Assembly: GCA_013399305.1 (NCBI GenBank) | Contig: VXAI01000473.1 | Location: forward strand, 154,223 to 218,222 | Length of the DNA: 64,000 nucleotides | Reading direction: 5' to 3' | Origin: Rostratula benghalensis | Lineage: Eukaryota > Chordata > Aves > Charadriiformes > Rostratulidae | Shown: positions 52,406 to 64,000 of the stretch, piece by piece | Layout: the number at the start of each line of letters is the position of its first letter | Position numbering within the stretch: the first letter of the stretch is position 1 | The notes under the pieces: generated by a model | Seen by the model: the letters and a program-made list of their open reading frames with translations, nothing else | Told to the model about the DNA's origin: nothing | The model's database searches: none | Program-made: the position numbers and the translations under genes

Positions 52406-53992
52406 TCCATCAAGAGCAAACAGCAACAGGAAAATCTCCCTAAGAGTGCACGCCAGGCAGGCTGGCAGTGCCAGTGTTGGAAAGTCCAGAGTTCATTAAG
52501 TAGGCAATTCATCCATCCCAAAATCCACCCAAAAACTGAAGGTTTGTTGGTTTGTTTTTTTTTAAAAAAACAAAAAAACAACAACTCATAGTTTCAAATT
52601 GAGAATGAAGGGAAATGTTATATTACCTATCACAGATCGTTTTTGTTTCCCCCCCCCTGTTATTTTTTCCTTTCAGTTCCCAACAGCCACACAGACCTGA
52701 TCTCCACCCCCTACATAGATAAACACCAGTTATCAGCAGCATCTCTGATCCAAAGCCCAAGTCCCTTTAGGGTACAAACCGAGTCCTACCCTCTGTCCAG
52801 AGCCACCTTCCAGACGGCTGTGCAAACACCCACCGCTCGCTCCTGGTGTCCTGCTCAGCTGTGGTGACACCACTAAACCCCACTGAACCCCGGGGAGAGG
52901 CTGTGATTACTGGGGGGGTTCAGGAGCACGTCCACAAGCCCTGGATTAATTTTCCCACTTGTCCTGTCACCAGGAACCCCCCAAGTCTCTTCGTGCTGCT
53001 ACGGAGCAACCCGTCAAGATGTGAACTGATAGACAGCAACGCACGGTACACGGCAATCTTACTGGAGGTACATCCCATGAATATTCATCACAGGAATCCA
53101 ATGGGATTTATTTTTTTTAAAAAAAAATAATCTCAGTAATAGCATTTCACCAACAGTTGAAAGAGAAACGGAAACACTTTTTACCTACCAAAACATGGAG
53201 TTCACTGTTCTGTGTTTCCCCTGCCACAGCTGAAGACATCACTAACACCTAAAACAGAGCAAAGAGCTGCACTTGCATATTAAATGTCTAAGGACAAGAT
53301 GCAGAAATAAATGCCATTTATACCATCTCCCTCTCATGGTATGTATTGTAAAGCAAGTACAAAACTTTAACCCAAGGAAAATACCTCTTTTCCATACCCA
53401 CCAAGTAAGTGTGGAGCAAAGATCCCTTTCTGAACACCCGTTTTTCTGGGAGAACTGAAACAAAGCCCTGACGGGCAGGGAGGTGCTGGGGGTGCAGAGC
53501 CAGGGCTCAGGACCACAGAACAGAGCTCTGGGGTGAGCTGGTACCTCCTGGGACACATCTTCCCAGTGCCCCAGCCCAAGCACTTCAATGGCCCTCGACG
53601 CCTCTTGGTGGCCACGCCACCAAAGATGTTGAGATGCTGCAGGCACTCTCTTCTGTACCAGAGGCATTTCCCCAGCTGTTTTACCCAAAGACCAGCCAAA
53701 ATTAAAGTTATTCAACACTAGTTGAAATATGACCATGCATAATCCACTGGACAAGCCCGTGACTTCAGAGGGTGACTCTTCTCTGGACACGGGTAGGCTA
53801 CATCCCAAGCTCAACTGCTCCATCTCAGGCTCCAGGGTGATGCTGGGTGAAACCAGGTATGCTCCTGTTTCAGAAGAGGCCATCAGCCCACAGAAACTGC
53901 TGTCACTGCTCCTCTGTCCCCCAGAGGGGCTGTGGGAACCCAGAGGGCTCCAGCAGGTTAAGGAACCCAGACCCACATCATGCTGAGTGCGC

Positions 53993-54096
53993 TCAGTGAC
54001 ACGGTTTAGTGATGGGTTGTTGGTTTTTCCTCAGAGTGAGGTTGATGGTTGGACTGGATCATCTCAAAGGTCCCTTCCAACCCAGACAGTTCTATC
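53993..54096 (+). mobile_element. CR1 3'-end fragment, + orientation
   Basis: ACGGTTTAGTGATGG, GAGGTTGATGGTTGGACTGG and ATCATCTCAAAGGTCCCTTC followed by CAACCCAGACAGTTCTAT are the sense 3' end of an avian CR1 with the GGTTTAGTGGTGG-type tail, the same type as the element at 35721-35937. About 100 bases remain. The 5' boundary is uncertain by tens of bases. Confidence 0.82.
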
Positions 54097-56898
54097 TGTG
54101 GCACAGAGATAGGTCTGCAGGAGACTCTCCATATATTTCTATGAAGAAGTTGGCACAAGCCAAAAGAAAAAAAAGATGCAGGGACATAAACAAACAAGGA
54201 GAAATGCAGAAGTGGAAGGAGCAAAACATTGTGTCTGCGTAGATCAGCTGTAAATACTGGCAGCTGCTGGTGACCAGTAAACACCAGTCGTCGCTGTTGA
54301 AACGCCACTTGCGACTTGGCTGAGCAAATGGATCACAGCTTTCAGGCATGCTTAATAATTTTTCTTTATCAGTTTCTACCTTCTGAGTGGGTTTGATATT
54401 TGCTCATATAATCAGGTTTCAAAAGCAGATGAGACAATATCTGCTTTAAAACAGCAGATTGTTTGTTGCGTTGTTTTTTTCAACCCGGCACTCAGAATAG
54501 CTTGAGATTTCTATCAAAACTAGATAGGAAAACAAACTAAAAGAGCTATCAACGTTCAGGTGAAAAAAAATATGCACAAACAAGACTTGTCTGAGGTCAT
54601 AGCTTTGCCTTGAAGTTGCCAGAAAATAGGTAGGAATTCATATTTTTTTGAGACAGGTTGTACCTCATCGGTATCTCCTGGCTCATTGGTTGCCTTTTAT
54701 CCCTGTTCCTCCCAACAACTCTTAATGCCTTCCAAACGAAGGCTACCTTTGGTAAGAGTAGTGCCCAGGGAATTTTCCTAGGTAGCAGGTAGATGCTCCA
54801 AAGCGCTGCTGCAGACGGCAGCAAAGCCCTGGTTTCTCCAGCACCTTCTTGGTTTAAGGAGCCCCGAGGCTTCCCCCGGGGATTGCTGCCTCCTGGCCAC
54901 TGCTCCAGCGCTGCCAGCTCTCGGCTGGGGAGCAGCGATGCATGAAACCCAACGCTAAAGGAATCCGAAAATGATAATAAACAGAGCCATTCCCCTCGGT
55001 GGCTGATTTTCATTTGGCTGTACCTGCACATAAAAGAGCTATCAAAGAAAGCTATCTGTTACTTGCCAATTCAAAACGACTTCGGAGAGCAGTCCCCAAG
55101 CTTCCCATGATATATGTCCAACAAAACAACCTCCTAATCTCTGCAAATTGTTGGTAAGAGCTACATTAAACCAGCCTGCCATCAATCTTTGTTCTCTCTG
55201 CTGTAACTCAACTGGATGTACGACCTTTAAGTACTCAGAAGAAACAACTGCAGTGAGCTGCTGTGGCAAGAGGAAAGCTGGCAGCACAAATGAGAGCTTT
55301 ACCCTCAGAAATTCAGCACCTCTGTTCCACGGCTACTACACCATGGGGAAATGGAGGGAAGGACAGACAATTAGTACCAACACTGGTTTCTTCCTGTCAT
55401 CATTTCAAAATTCACTGCTACACAACGTTTTCCCCATTCTTACATCCAGCAAAAGTAATTTCCCTAGATAAGACTGTAAAAGCTGTTTTTTAACAACACA
55501 AATGAATTAAAATCAGTAAAAGCAAAACCTAACCTACTGCAGCTCTCTGGCTCCAGGCTTGCTGGGTGCTGGAATGGTTAGTGCTGAATCACATTCAGTT
55601 TATCAGGAATTCTTTAAAGGTGAAAAGGTTGAAGAAGTCAGTGGCACCGACCATAACTTCCAAATTCTAGTGAATGCATTTGGATTTTTGCCTGCCAGCT
55701 GGAATATGAGCTAAAGTGAAATGATAGCCCTCCTGCTAACAGCTGAATACGACTCCCAGGAGTCAGTCCAGTGCTACCAGTATGGTCTGATGGGTTGACT
55801 TCTCTTAGTTTTCACTGTGGATGGTCGCTCATGACTATGTATTTCATGGAAGGGTTTCGTCATTGCTGCACTGGATTTTCTACAGATAAATTTTCTGTCC
55901 AGCCTTTTCTTCCTTTATTTGGCAGAAGCAGAATTCAAAATCAAATAGCAGAACACACACGATTTTGCACCAAGTTTCTTCCCTCATCTTAAAAGTAGTG
56001 ACTGGCTCTCCCAGTTCAAACTCTGCCACAGCCAGTTTGGTCAGGAGATGTACTGGAGAGAGAAATCAGAGATCTCCTGTTTCCATGGTAAAGCAGGATG
56101 AACAATACTAAAGTCAAGAGTTAAATCTATAGGGAAAAAAAACATTATGGAGAAAGGAACAGGAACTGCCCAGAATTAGGTTCATTAAGCTATGAGTGTG
56201 TATAAAAATAATCACATCTGTCTGGCTGTGAGTGGATGCCCAGCGGGGCACTGGGAAGGCTGGGCTGGCTGCCCTCACCCCTCCAGTGTTACCTGGATGA
56301 GATGCTGACTCTGAGCAGACACGGGGACTCCCTGAGGAGCGCTGCGAGCAGGTATGTGCCTATCAACAGTGCTCCTCATTATCTTCTCACAAATTGCTCA
56401 ACTGCTGCAGCTCTAAACTTCCCAGCCCCTTAAAACTGGTGTTCTGGCAAGAAGACTCACCTGAGGACTGAAATTACCAGGGAGCAGAGTGAAGTGAGGC
56501 AGAGTATGTAATAGTTCTGCTGATTATATAGGTCCAAGCTCAGTTCTGAAGTAGAAGACACCTCTTTCATCTCAGACAGCCCATGGAGAAGTCTGTCCGA
56601 CACGCAGAGCAAGGGAAGAAAACTTTCATAATCGAGGCCATGATTAGTTCCTTCACACAAGTTTCTTCTGCTCTTTTGGACAGTTAATTCAGCTGCCTGA
56701 ACAGAAACTGTCTTCACTCAGAGATGATTTTGTGGAGATTTAGGCTATTACAGTAATCCAGCTTCAATCAGGACTTTTGTTCCACAATTACGGATTTAGG
56801 GATGTGGTCAGTGGAGCCAAACCAGTCTGTGCCCAGGTGAAGGTTCTTGACTCTTCAGCAAGGGAATGAGGCCAAGAACATTTTCCAGACAGCAAACT

Positions 56899-57030
56899 GT
56901 AGAATGATTTGGGTGGGAAGGGGCTTTAAAAATCATTGAGTTCCAACCCCCTGCCCTGTGCAGGGACACCTCTCACCAGAGCAGGTCGCTTGAAGGTCCG
57001 TTCAACCTGGCCTTTAACGAAGGCTCTATA
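56899..57030 (-). mobile_element. CR1 3'-end fragment, - orientation
   Basis: TAGAATGATTTGGGTGGGAA, GGGGCTTTAAAAATCATTGA, GTTCCAACCCCCTGCCCTGT and GCAGGGACACCTCTCACCAG are the complement of an avian CR1 3' end. Similarity fades after CAACCTGGCCTTTAACGAAG. Confidence 0.87.
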
Positions 57031-60000
57031 ACACCTTATCCTGTTAAAACTCAAGAGAGGGCATTCTAAGTAGGATACTGCAAAGATTTAGGTCATCGTG
57101 GCATTTGTTAAACATTTTATAACTACTGGTCAGTTTAAAAAGTTTGTTAAGCTGGGTTTTTCAGCCAGGCAAGTGCAGCTTCACGAGTCACCCTAGGCTG
57201 GAGCTTAGGGCACCAGGAGGAAGGACCAGGTGCTGCTACAGCACTGGGGCTGGCCCCAGATGATAAACACCGGTGTCATCACTTCAGCTTTGCAGCACCA
57301 GCACTGGCATCCCCCACCAAAGACAAATGAAAGGTTTGTGCCACTCCACAGGAACTCGGTGCTCATTAGAAAGCTCTCCCTTAAGTCGTACTGCATAATG
57401 ATGGTGCACAGTAAAACTTTTTCAAGTTAACGATTAGGAGCCTTTAAAGGAATGTTCTAGTCCTTGCAGGAGAGTTCCAAAGCTCTTCAGGCAGGACTGA
57501 CTGCTATGCACAAACCTACATTGAGGAGGAGCAGAATGGGTCAAACTGCCATCTGATGGAAGTTTTCATCAGCTCCAAGAACTGTTTTTTCCACGTCTGA
57601 AGGGAACATAAGAAATAATATTCAGGACAAAGGAGTATGAGGCCACAGGCAGCCTCCAAGTTTGGTTAAATCCAAATGCAAGCAAATCTGTTCATGAACA
57701 CAAAAGAGAGAATTTACTGTAGTTGTCCCAATAGTATTTTCCTCAAAAGGAATAGGATCATATAGAAGAGAAAATTGAAATGAGACATTTCTGTTTCTTC
57801 ATTAAAGATCTACATGCCTGCTGTCTTGAAACGGTGGCACCTGGAACATCTGGCATGTTGGGAAAAAAAGCCTAGAAAACCATTCAAAAATCATTTGAAA
57901 AGACAAATGTCCAGGAGGTTCTACCTGTGTCCTAATGAAGCTAAGACCTGGCGTTAGTGGAGAACAGGGACCAACAGAAAGAGTTTGTTTTCCGGTGAGG
58001 TTAAAATACTTCCGCTATTTGCAACTGAAATCCAGTTTTAGCAGCAGGTTATTCCCATCTCTAAATCCATCAGCTGCCTGAGGCACCACCAGCTGAGCAA
58101 GTCCCCAGACACCCAAATCCCAGCTGGAAAGGACAGGCCAAGGCAGAGCATCTTTCCCTCTCTCAGGAACAGGTTGTGCAGACAAAGCACAGGCAGCCGA
58201 GCACACAGGCACTCACCGCGTTCAAAACACAATGTGCTGGAAGATCTGAGAATTTCTGACAACTCCTTTAATGTTTCAATCATTTTCTCAGTTACTTTTG
58301 CTTCAAGTAACTCATTTTTATCAGATGTTAGCATATCTTCTATAGCAAAGTAGCTGCTCCTTCTTTTCCAGGTGAAAGCCTACGAACCCTCTTACTGTCC
58401 TCCCACCATCTCCCGAGACTGCCTGTCACCCACCAGCTTGGTCCCCTGACCCGAAGGGGAGCAGGTACCGGGGCCTTTCAGAGCTCAATCACATCTCCAA
58501 CTTCTTGATGGGTTTCATAAAAGGCAGATTTCCAAAGGCTTCAAAGGACTTCCAAGCCCAGCCACTCAGGCAAAATGAGAGTTAATCCCAAAAAATCACA
58601 CTGAATTTCGCGTAAATTATCAGCATTATAGCAGTTACCTCTTTTTATGCCCCTGTAACACACCTATTTGTTTCAGGTGAGCAATGATTGGTATTTTTAC
58701 CACCATTATTTGGTAGGGAGTCTGGAGGTGAGGAAAATATAGTTCTGAACAGGGCCTAAAGAATTGTTTTCAGATTAAACACAGTGTTGGTACCTGTGAT
58801 ATTCAAAGCTTCTCGTATTTTCTGTTGATTTTTCTTTGGCAATGTCACTTGTGATAACAGATCCAGACCCGAGGTGACCTCCATAATAATACTTCTAGTA
58901 CAGAAAGCACACACTGCCTTTCACTATTTGTGTAGAACATAAATGCAACTGCACACAGTTTGCTTGGTTATTGTGCCACTTTTGAGCTACAAAAGTCAAA
59001 TCTGAACTAATGTTCCAGGCTTGTCCAATTTGTAAGCCAGGTTCACAGATCTATTCTTTTCTCAACAGTGAAAAATAGTCTTATTATTTCATATTGAGGC
59101 ATAAATCTACTGCTTTTACAGTTGGCATTGAAGAACCTCAGTCCATGGGCTCAGCCACCGCTGACCTGTGAGAAGGAGGAGACAGAACTTCTCCTTCAGT
59201 CCCTGTCAACCTTCATCAGTTTAACAGAAGCTGCAAACACAGCAAGGCAGGCAGGCAGATGCATCAAAATAATTTCAAGCTTTTTTCCCAATATTCCTGG
59301 AATTCTACTTACCCTCTAAATTATCATAAATCAACCCTGCAAAATGACAGAGCTGTGGTTTTCCTTTCTGGCTGTCTCACTGCCTCTTCCCATGAAATTC
59401 ATGGGCAGCACCACCCGCCTGCCAGTTCCCAAACAGCGTTTGGGTGTCACTAAGTGGAACAATTGTGGCCATTTGGTTGAATCAGACCTGATTTAAGAAA
59501 AAGGTGCAAAAGATGTACATGCAACTCAGCTGGCCATCCTAGAACAGCCCTTTTCACAGCGTTATTTTGCAGCATCCTCCCCACAGAGCCCCCCCATTTC
59601 CATAGTGACGTGGGTCTGGCTGTTGAGAGGGACATGAGGTGGGCGAAGGCTCCTCCTTGGCTGGAGAAGGTGAGAAGAATGGGGCACAGCAACACAGAGA
59701 CGTTGGCTGAGCAAAGGCAGGGCCAATGGGGCTCTGCAGCCCCGGTGGGAGAGCAATGTCCCACTGAGAAATTATTCCAAATTGCAGGTGTAAGACCAGC
59801 ACGGGGCTGGCCGTGAGCCTACCCTGAGCAGCTCGCTTCCCACACTCATTATTTGCACCTATTTTAAGCCTCACAACTCTGACCCCCAGCTGTATTACTT
59901 CTGGAGCACCGGGCAGCATCTCCTGACATTAGCTCGGTGTGGCTTTTCCTGAACGAGCCACGCTCCATCGACCTGCAGAGCTGAAGGTGAGCTATGATCA

Positions 60001-63000
60001 TGAGCAGCCTCAGAACAACCTTTCTCTTCTAAAAAAGCGGAGGGACCGCAGCAGAGGAGCAGTTCAGGGCTACAGGAGCTGTTTGAAATAACGAGATGAC
60101 ACAGCACAGGGAAGGTCATCTCCCCATGGAGGAGCCACGGGGTGTCTCCTCCAAGCCCGGCTCCACTCGCCCGTGTCCCTCTGGCTCGCCACGCTCCACG
60201 GGCAGCAGAGAGATTAAAACGTCACAGGAGATAAAGCCATGGACTTACAAACACGAGATGCGAGTGATGAGCCTGGAGCTCGTTCCTGGCTCCCAGCACC
60301 CCATTGCTACCCGAGTTACTGATATTCAGCTCACGATTCAATGGACATTCTGTAAGTTCAGAAGCCTTCACGTTTATAGACATTCAAGAACAGGCTTTTC
60401 TTGAGCAAACCAAAACCTAAAAAAACAGCCATGAGACTAACTACCCGGGAGGTAAGACACACCAGATAAACAAAGCTTGAAAAATAAATTACTGAAGAGC
60501 TTAAAAATTGGTAATCTGCATATATTCCAAACCTTGAGGCTGGATCAATAAATGAACTTTATCACTGGGGAGCAAGTAATGGCACCAGATACCAAACCAC
60601 GGTAAGGCAGAGTCAAAGAATTAAGAAAACAGGAGCAAACTATTAGCTACCATCACCCAACTGCTCTGCTGTTTGGGAAGAGAACAGCCAAAGGGGATAA
60701 AACAATTTAGCAACAAACATCACAAAAGGAGATGCTTGCCAAAATAACAGTTATCCCTATTACGATGCAGTAACTTCAATCCATCTCTGTTCACCTCCAT
60801 TTCCTTACCTTGGCATTTCCCACCCTTCTTTTTAATACCTACAGAGAAACCATTTCTCCCTGTCAGTAATCTTGTTTATTTTAATAAAGTTGTCTCTGAC
60901 TAAAACAAAATCCTGTGAATCGACTGTTGACTCAAAACTGAAGAGAAATTCCCATAGGCAAATCTTTTTAGTATTCTGTAAGCATGACTAATTCAATTAA
61001 CACCAGCCAGCATAAGATTATGTAAGACTACGAAGTTATGCACATATAGACGTATACAATAAATAAAAATTAGATGTTAAGGAACACCCTTTGTTCCAGA
61101 TAAGAGCTGTAAGTTTTGCATTTTGTATTTCAGTTACTGGTATAAAAATCTGACTGTGCCCAGAGATCTTTTCCAGTTTCACAAACCCAAAGACATGTAC
61201 ACTCCCTCAGGTACAGCTTTACCTAAAAAGAACTTAATGTTTTTTACCCAAGTTGGAGTTGCTGAGTGAAACACAGCCGTTTCCATCAGCAGGGTGACCC
61301 CACTGCAGCCGCTGACGGCAGCTTCGGGGGGAGGCACTAGCAGCAGGGAAAAAAGGAATTTTGCCACAATTTCAGAAGAAAGTAAGCTCTTGTAATCTGA
61401 AACAGCAAGACAATGACAAAGGTAATTACCTCTTCATTTTTGCATTTTATCTGCAGATCTGGTTGGCTGGGACAAGAACTCCACAGGCAGTAAGTCTATC
61501 CCAGATATCACATGGAGCACGGCTCGGGAAAAAGAGGGCCGTGAGAGCAGCGAGCTCTGATGGGTCTCTGCCAGGGGTGCAAGGCAGCACTTTGAAGAGA
61601 AAGGTGTCAATAATGAGGCCTAAGAGGGCAAACCCCCCAAAGCCTGCACATGACACTCAGTAGATGAGCGGGGCCACCAAAGTTAACAGCAGGAGTTGGT
61701 GCTGAAATGCTTTATGAGTTTAGGGTCCACTGTCTCCCAGGACCACTCCTTACCTTTCCCTGCACTGTCCTTTTTTATTGCCAGTTTGACTCCAGAACCC
61801 ATTTACAAGTTTTCAGACATACCTGACAACAAGATTTTCAGAATTGTGTGCTTTTAATTACTTTTTCTTGATTTAAATCATTATCATCTGTTGTTACGGC
61901 AGAGTTACCTTTGTGAATATTAGTGACCACACACATGCACAAACACCCTTTACCTTTCTTTTTCTTCTGTACTAATTCAAACTCTCCATAAAGCTCGTGA
62001 AGAGAGAAACACTAGAAAATCAAGGAAGTGGAAAGAAGCTTGTCTTGTAGCTCACCCATGCAAGGAGAGAATTCAGGATTGCCCTTGAAAGACTTTCCTG
62101 AAGACTTCACAGACCCAGAGCACAATGAAGCCAGCTGTGCAGAGAAGTCACCTTCCTGTATTCTTCTTTGCCTCAGAAAACGGAGATTAAAAAAAAAAAC
62201 CAACCAAACAATCAACCAAAGAAAACCCTTGGCCCTTTGGATATGAATTAAAACTGGAAAATGTGGATTGAAATCACATTTGTGTGAATTCTGGGGTTGG
62301 CCTGTCCAGATCGTCTGTGGCTGGGTTTGTTTCAGAACCCGAATGCTTTGTGACAACCTGGTCACCAGAGACAGCACGAGTTTAGTACCTGGACAGGCCT
62401 AAGGATATATGGAAAGTTTTCAGGAGAAATTGATCTTTTCTTTCCTGTAAAAAGCATAAAAAAATTCCTGCCATGAGTTTCCCTTCAACCTAATTTAAAA
62501 TTCAAGATCAGCAAAGCTAAACTTTTTCATCAACACACATTGAGAAAAGTTGAAGTTCCACATTCACGTCATTTTTGCCTGAGAAATGAACTTGCAGTAA
62601 AAACTTTTTATAAAATGTGTGAATTAGGGCTAACTAAAACTTTAAACTCAAAATAAAAAGCGAGTTAAACAGCCATATGGGCAGATCCTGAAATACAAGG
62701 CAAGGTGAGGACCAGCACATCTTACAGCAGAGTGTTTTCTCACAGACTCTATATTTGACCACATCTTGTGTCTAACAGCCCCATCCCACAACAAGACCTT
62801 GACTGAGGTGCAGCCCCTGCCAGGAGGATCTCAAGGACACTAAACGAAAACATTTGGAAGCCTAAACATGAAGTAAATTTACATCACTCTGATGTTGAAA
62901 ATGAATCAGTGTGGTGAAAAATATCATTGACTTCTTTTGGCTGGAACACTCCAGCCTTGGCCAAAGCCCTCAACCTAACTCATGGCAGAGCGGCAGGGTC

Positions 63001-63120
63001 AGCCCCCAGCTCTCCCAGTACACAGGCTGTCAGTGGCAGACTGGAGCAAGGCCAGGGATGCTCTCAAAAACACGCTGCACGTCATGGTGACAAGAAAGGA
63101 GTGGAGGTTAAGAGAGTTGC

Positions 63121-63135
63121 TTTTTTTTTTTTTTT
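63121..63135. repeat. T homopolymer (15)
   Basis: An uninterrupted T run followed by an A-rich stretch. Confidence 0.75.
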
Positions 63136-63896
63136 AATAGAAAAAAAGTTTTTAATTACTGTTTTAAACATAAGAGTAACGTCTGTGCCAGGCAGCCTGC
63201 TGTGCAGCAGACTGGGACAACAGGGTGGTCTGCACACCGGCCAGGCCCAGTGGGTATGTAATTTTGATGGAGTAACAGCTTCTTCTTACTGCTCACGTAC
63301 ACCCTTACTCAGCAGCTCGTTTCCAAAGATTTCATTTGCCACACAAATTGGTCTCGGCAGCGTAGTGACAAGCATCTACTCAACTTGCTCCCTTTCACGT
63401 CCACAGGCACTCGGCTGCTTGACATCCCTCGTCCTGTCTCCCAGGGTTGCTTTCAAAGCCCTCACACCTCCACGTCGACCTGTGCTGGGGAAGGGATGAG
63501 CTGCCTGAGCTCAGCAAAAGGCACCACCTTCACTTCCTGCACTATCCACACAGAAACCCACTGGTTTTGGGGCGTTTGCATGTGCTACTGCATGAACTCA
63601 TCGGTGGCCACCACTCCTTCCCAAAGAGCAATGTCAGAAGGGGCAGGCAGTGGCACTGGGTTTGACAGCGTGGTGCAGGTAGCTTGGCTCCCTGGGTGCT
63701 CCTGGTCGGGTCTCCCACCCTGACATCCCGTGTGTGGGAATAATAACCCTTGTCCTTACGTTCCCTTCTGGGTCCAGGCAGAAGCCTGGTGCAGTAACAC
63801 CATTCCTCTCTAAGAGGTTTAAGAAATACGGATGAGCAGAGGCCAAGCTGAAGATGCTGGTCTTCAAGATATATCATGTAACTATAAATGTATGTG

Positions 63897-64000
63897 TTGG
63901 AGGAGGAAGCCAGAGGAGGTTCTGGAGATGCTGGGGGGGCTGGAGCCCCTCTGCTGGGAGGACAGGCTGAGAGAGTTGGGGGGGTTCAGCCTGGAGAAGA
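63897..64000 (+). mobile_element. CR1 LINE fragment, + orientation, cut by window end
   Basis: AGGAAGCCAGAGGAGGTTCT, GGAGATGCTGGGGGGGCTGG, AGCCCCTCTGCTGGGAGGAC and AGGCTGAGAGAGTTGG then TTCAGCCTGGAGAAGA are sense CR1 sequence, matching 39430-39490 of the copy at 39246-39845. It continues beyond the window. Confidence 0.9.

Larger units (their letters stand above)
29072..64000 (-). other. GRM7: GRM7 intron upstream of exon A (at least 34.9 kb, continues beyond 64000)
   Basis: The acceptor of exon A ends at 29072. The preceding receptor exon should carry a VVPPDSFQAQ-like motif followed by GWNYV. I searched for it by eye on the minus strand and did not find it, so the intron probably extends past the window. 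Supported contents are the nine CR1 fragments from 35612 onward, hairpins at 31455-31479 and 35936-35975, and several homopolymers. Between them (for example 29430-31200, 31500-33420, 36000-39200, 42600-46300 and 46500-52300) I see only short open frames without family resemblance. Exon-like open blocks near 50.2, 55.1-58.4 and 59.1-59.7 kb are discussed under findings. They are not called as genes. Confidence 0.75.

Noticed and set aside
59928..59998. Short + strand block before a GTGAGC donor
   Set aside because: All three frames look plausible depending on which acceptor is chosen, two of them ending in stops, so there is no basis for choosing an exon.

Overview
The window looks like a piece of a bird nuclear chromosome. 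The main evidence is a scatter of CR1 LINE fragments with the characteristic avian 3' end (in both orientations), a low gene density, and short vertebrate exons with canonical GT-AG borders in very large introns. There are no bacterial operons, phage modules, CRISPR arrays, rRNA or tRNA genes. The species cannot be named from the sequence alone.

The only gene that can be firmly recognised is a group III metabotropic glutamate receptor, best matched to GRM7, on the minus strand. Three consecutive exons are present, reading from high to low coordinates: 29071-28930 (142 bp), 28096-27942 (155 bp) and 5116-4976 (141 bp). They encode about 144 residues of the lower lobe of the extracellular Venus-flytrap glutamate-binding domain. 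All reading phases join cleanly (1 to 2, 2 to 1, 1 to 1) and every border is GT-AG. The introns between them are 833 bp and about 22.8 kb. The first exons must lie beyond position 64000. The cysteine-rich, seven-transmembrane and C-terminal exons must lie before position 1.

By region: 1-4975 is intron 3' of the last visible exon, with a 21-bp minisatellite. 5117-27941 is a large intron with three CR1 copies, an AT-rich 24/48-bp minisatellite, a TCC repeat inside a local GC-rich block, and several A-runs. 28097-28929 is a short intron with a 26-base homopolymer close to the acceptor. 29072-64000 is intron of the same gene as far as can be seen. It holds nine more CR1 fragments, two perfect hairpins and several homopolymers, plus a group of exon-like open blocks around 50-60 kb whose status is unresolved.

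No previously undescribed system is evident. The points most worth checking are a Ser-to-Thr change next to the ligand-binding Asp of the receptor, the uneven divergence of its three exons, and the phase-compatible exon-like chain at 55063-58379 on the minus strand, which may be a nested gene or may be chance.
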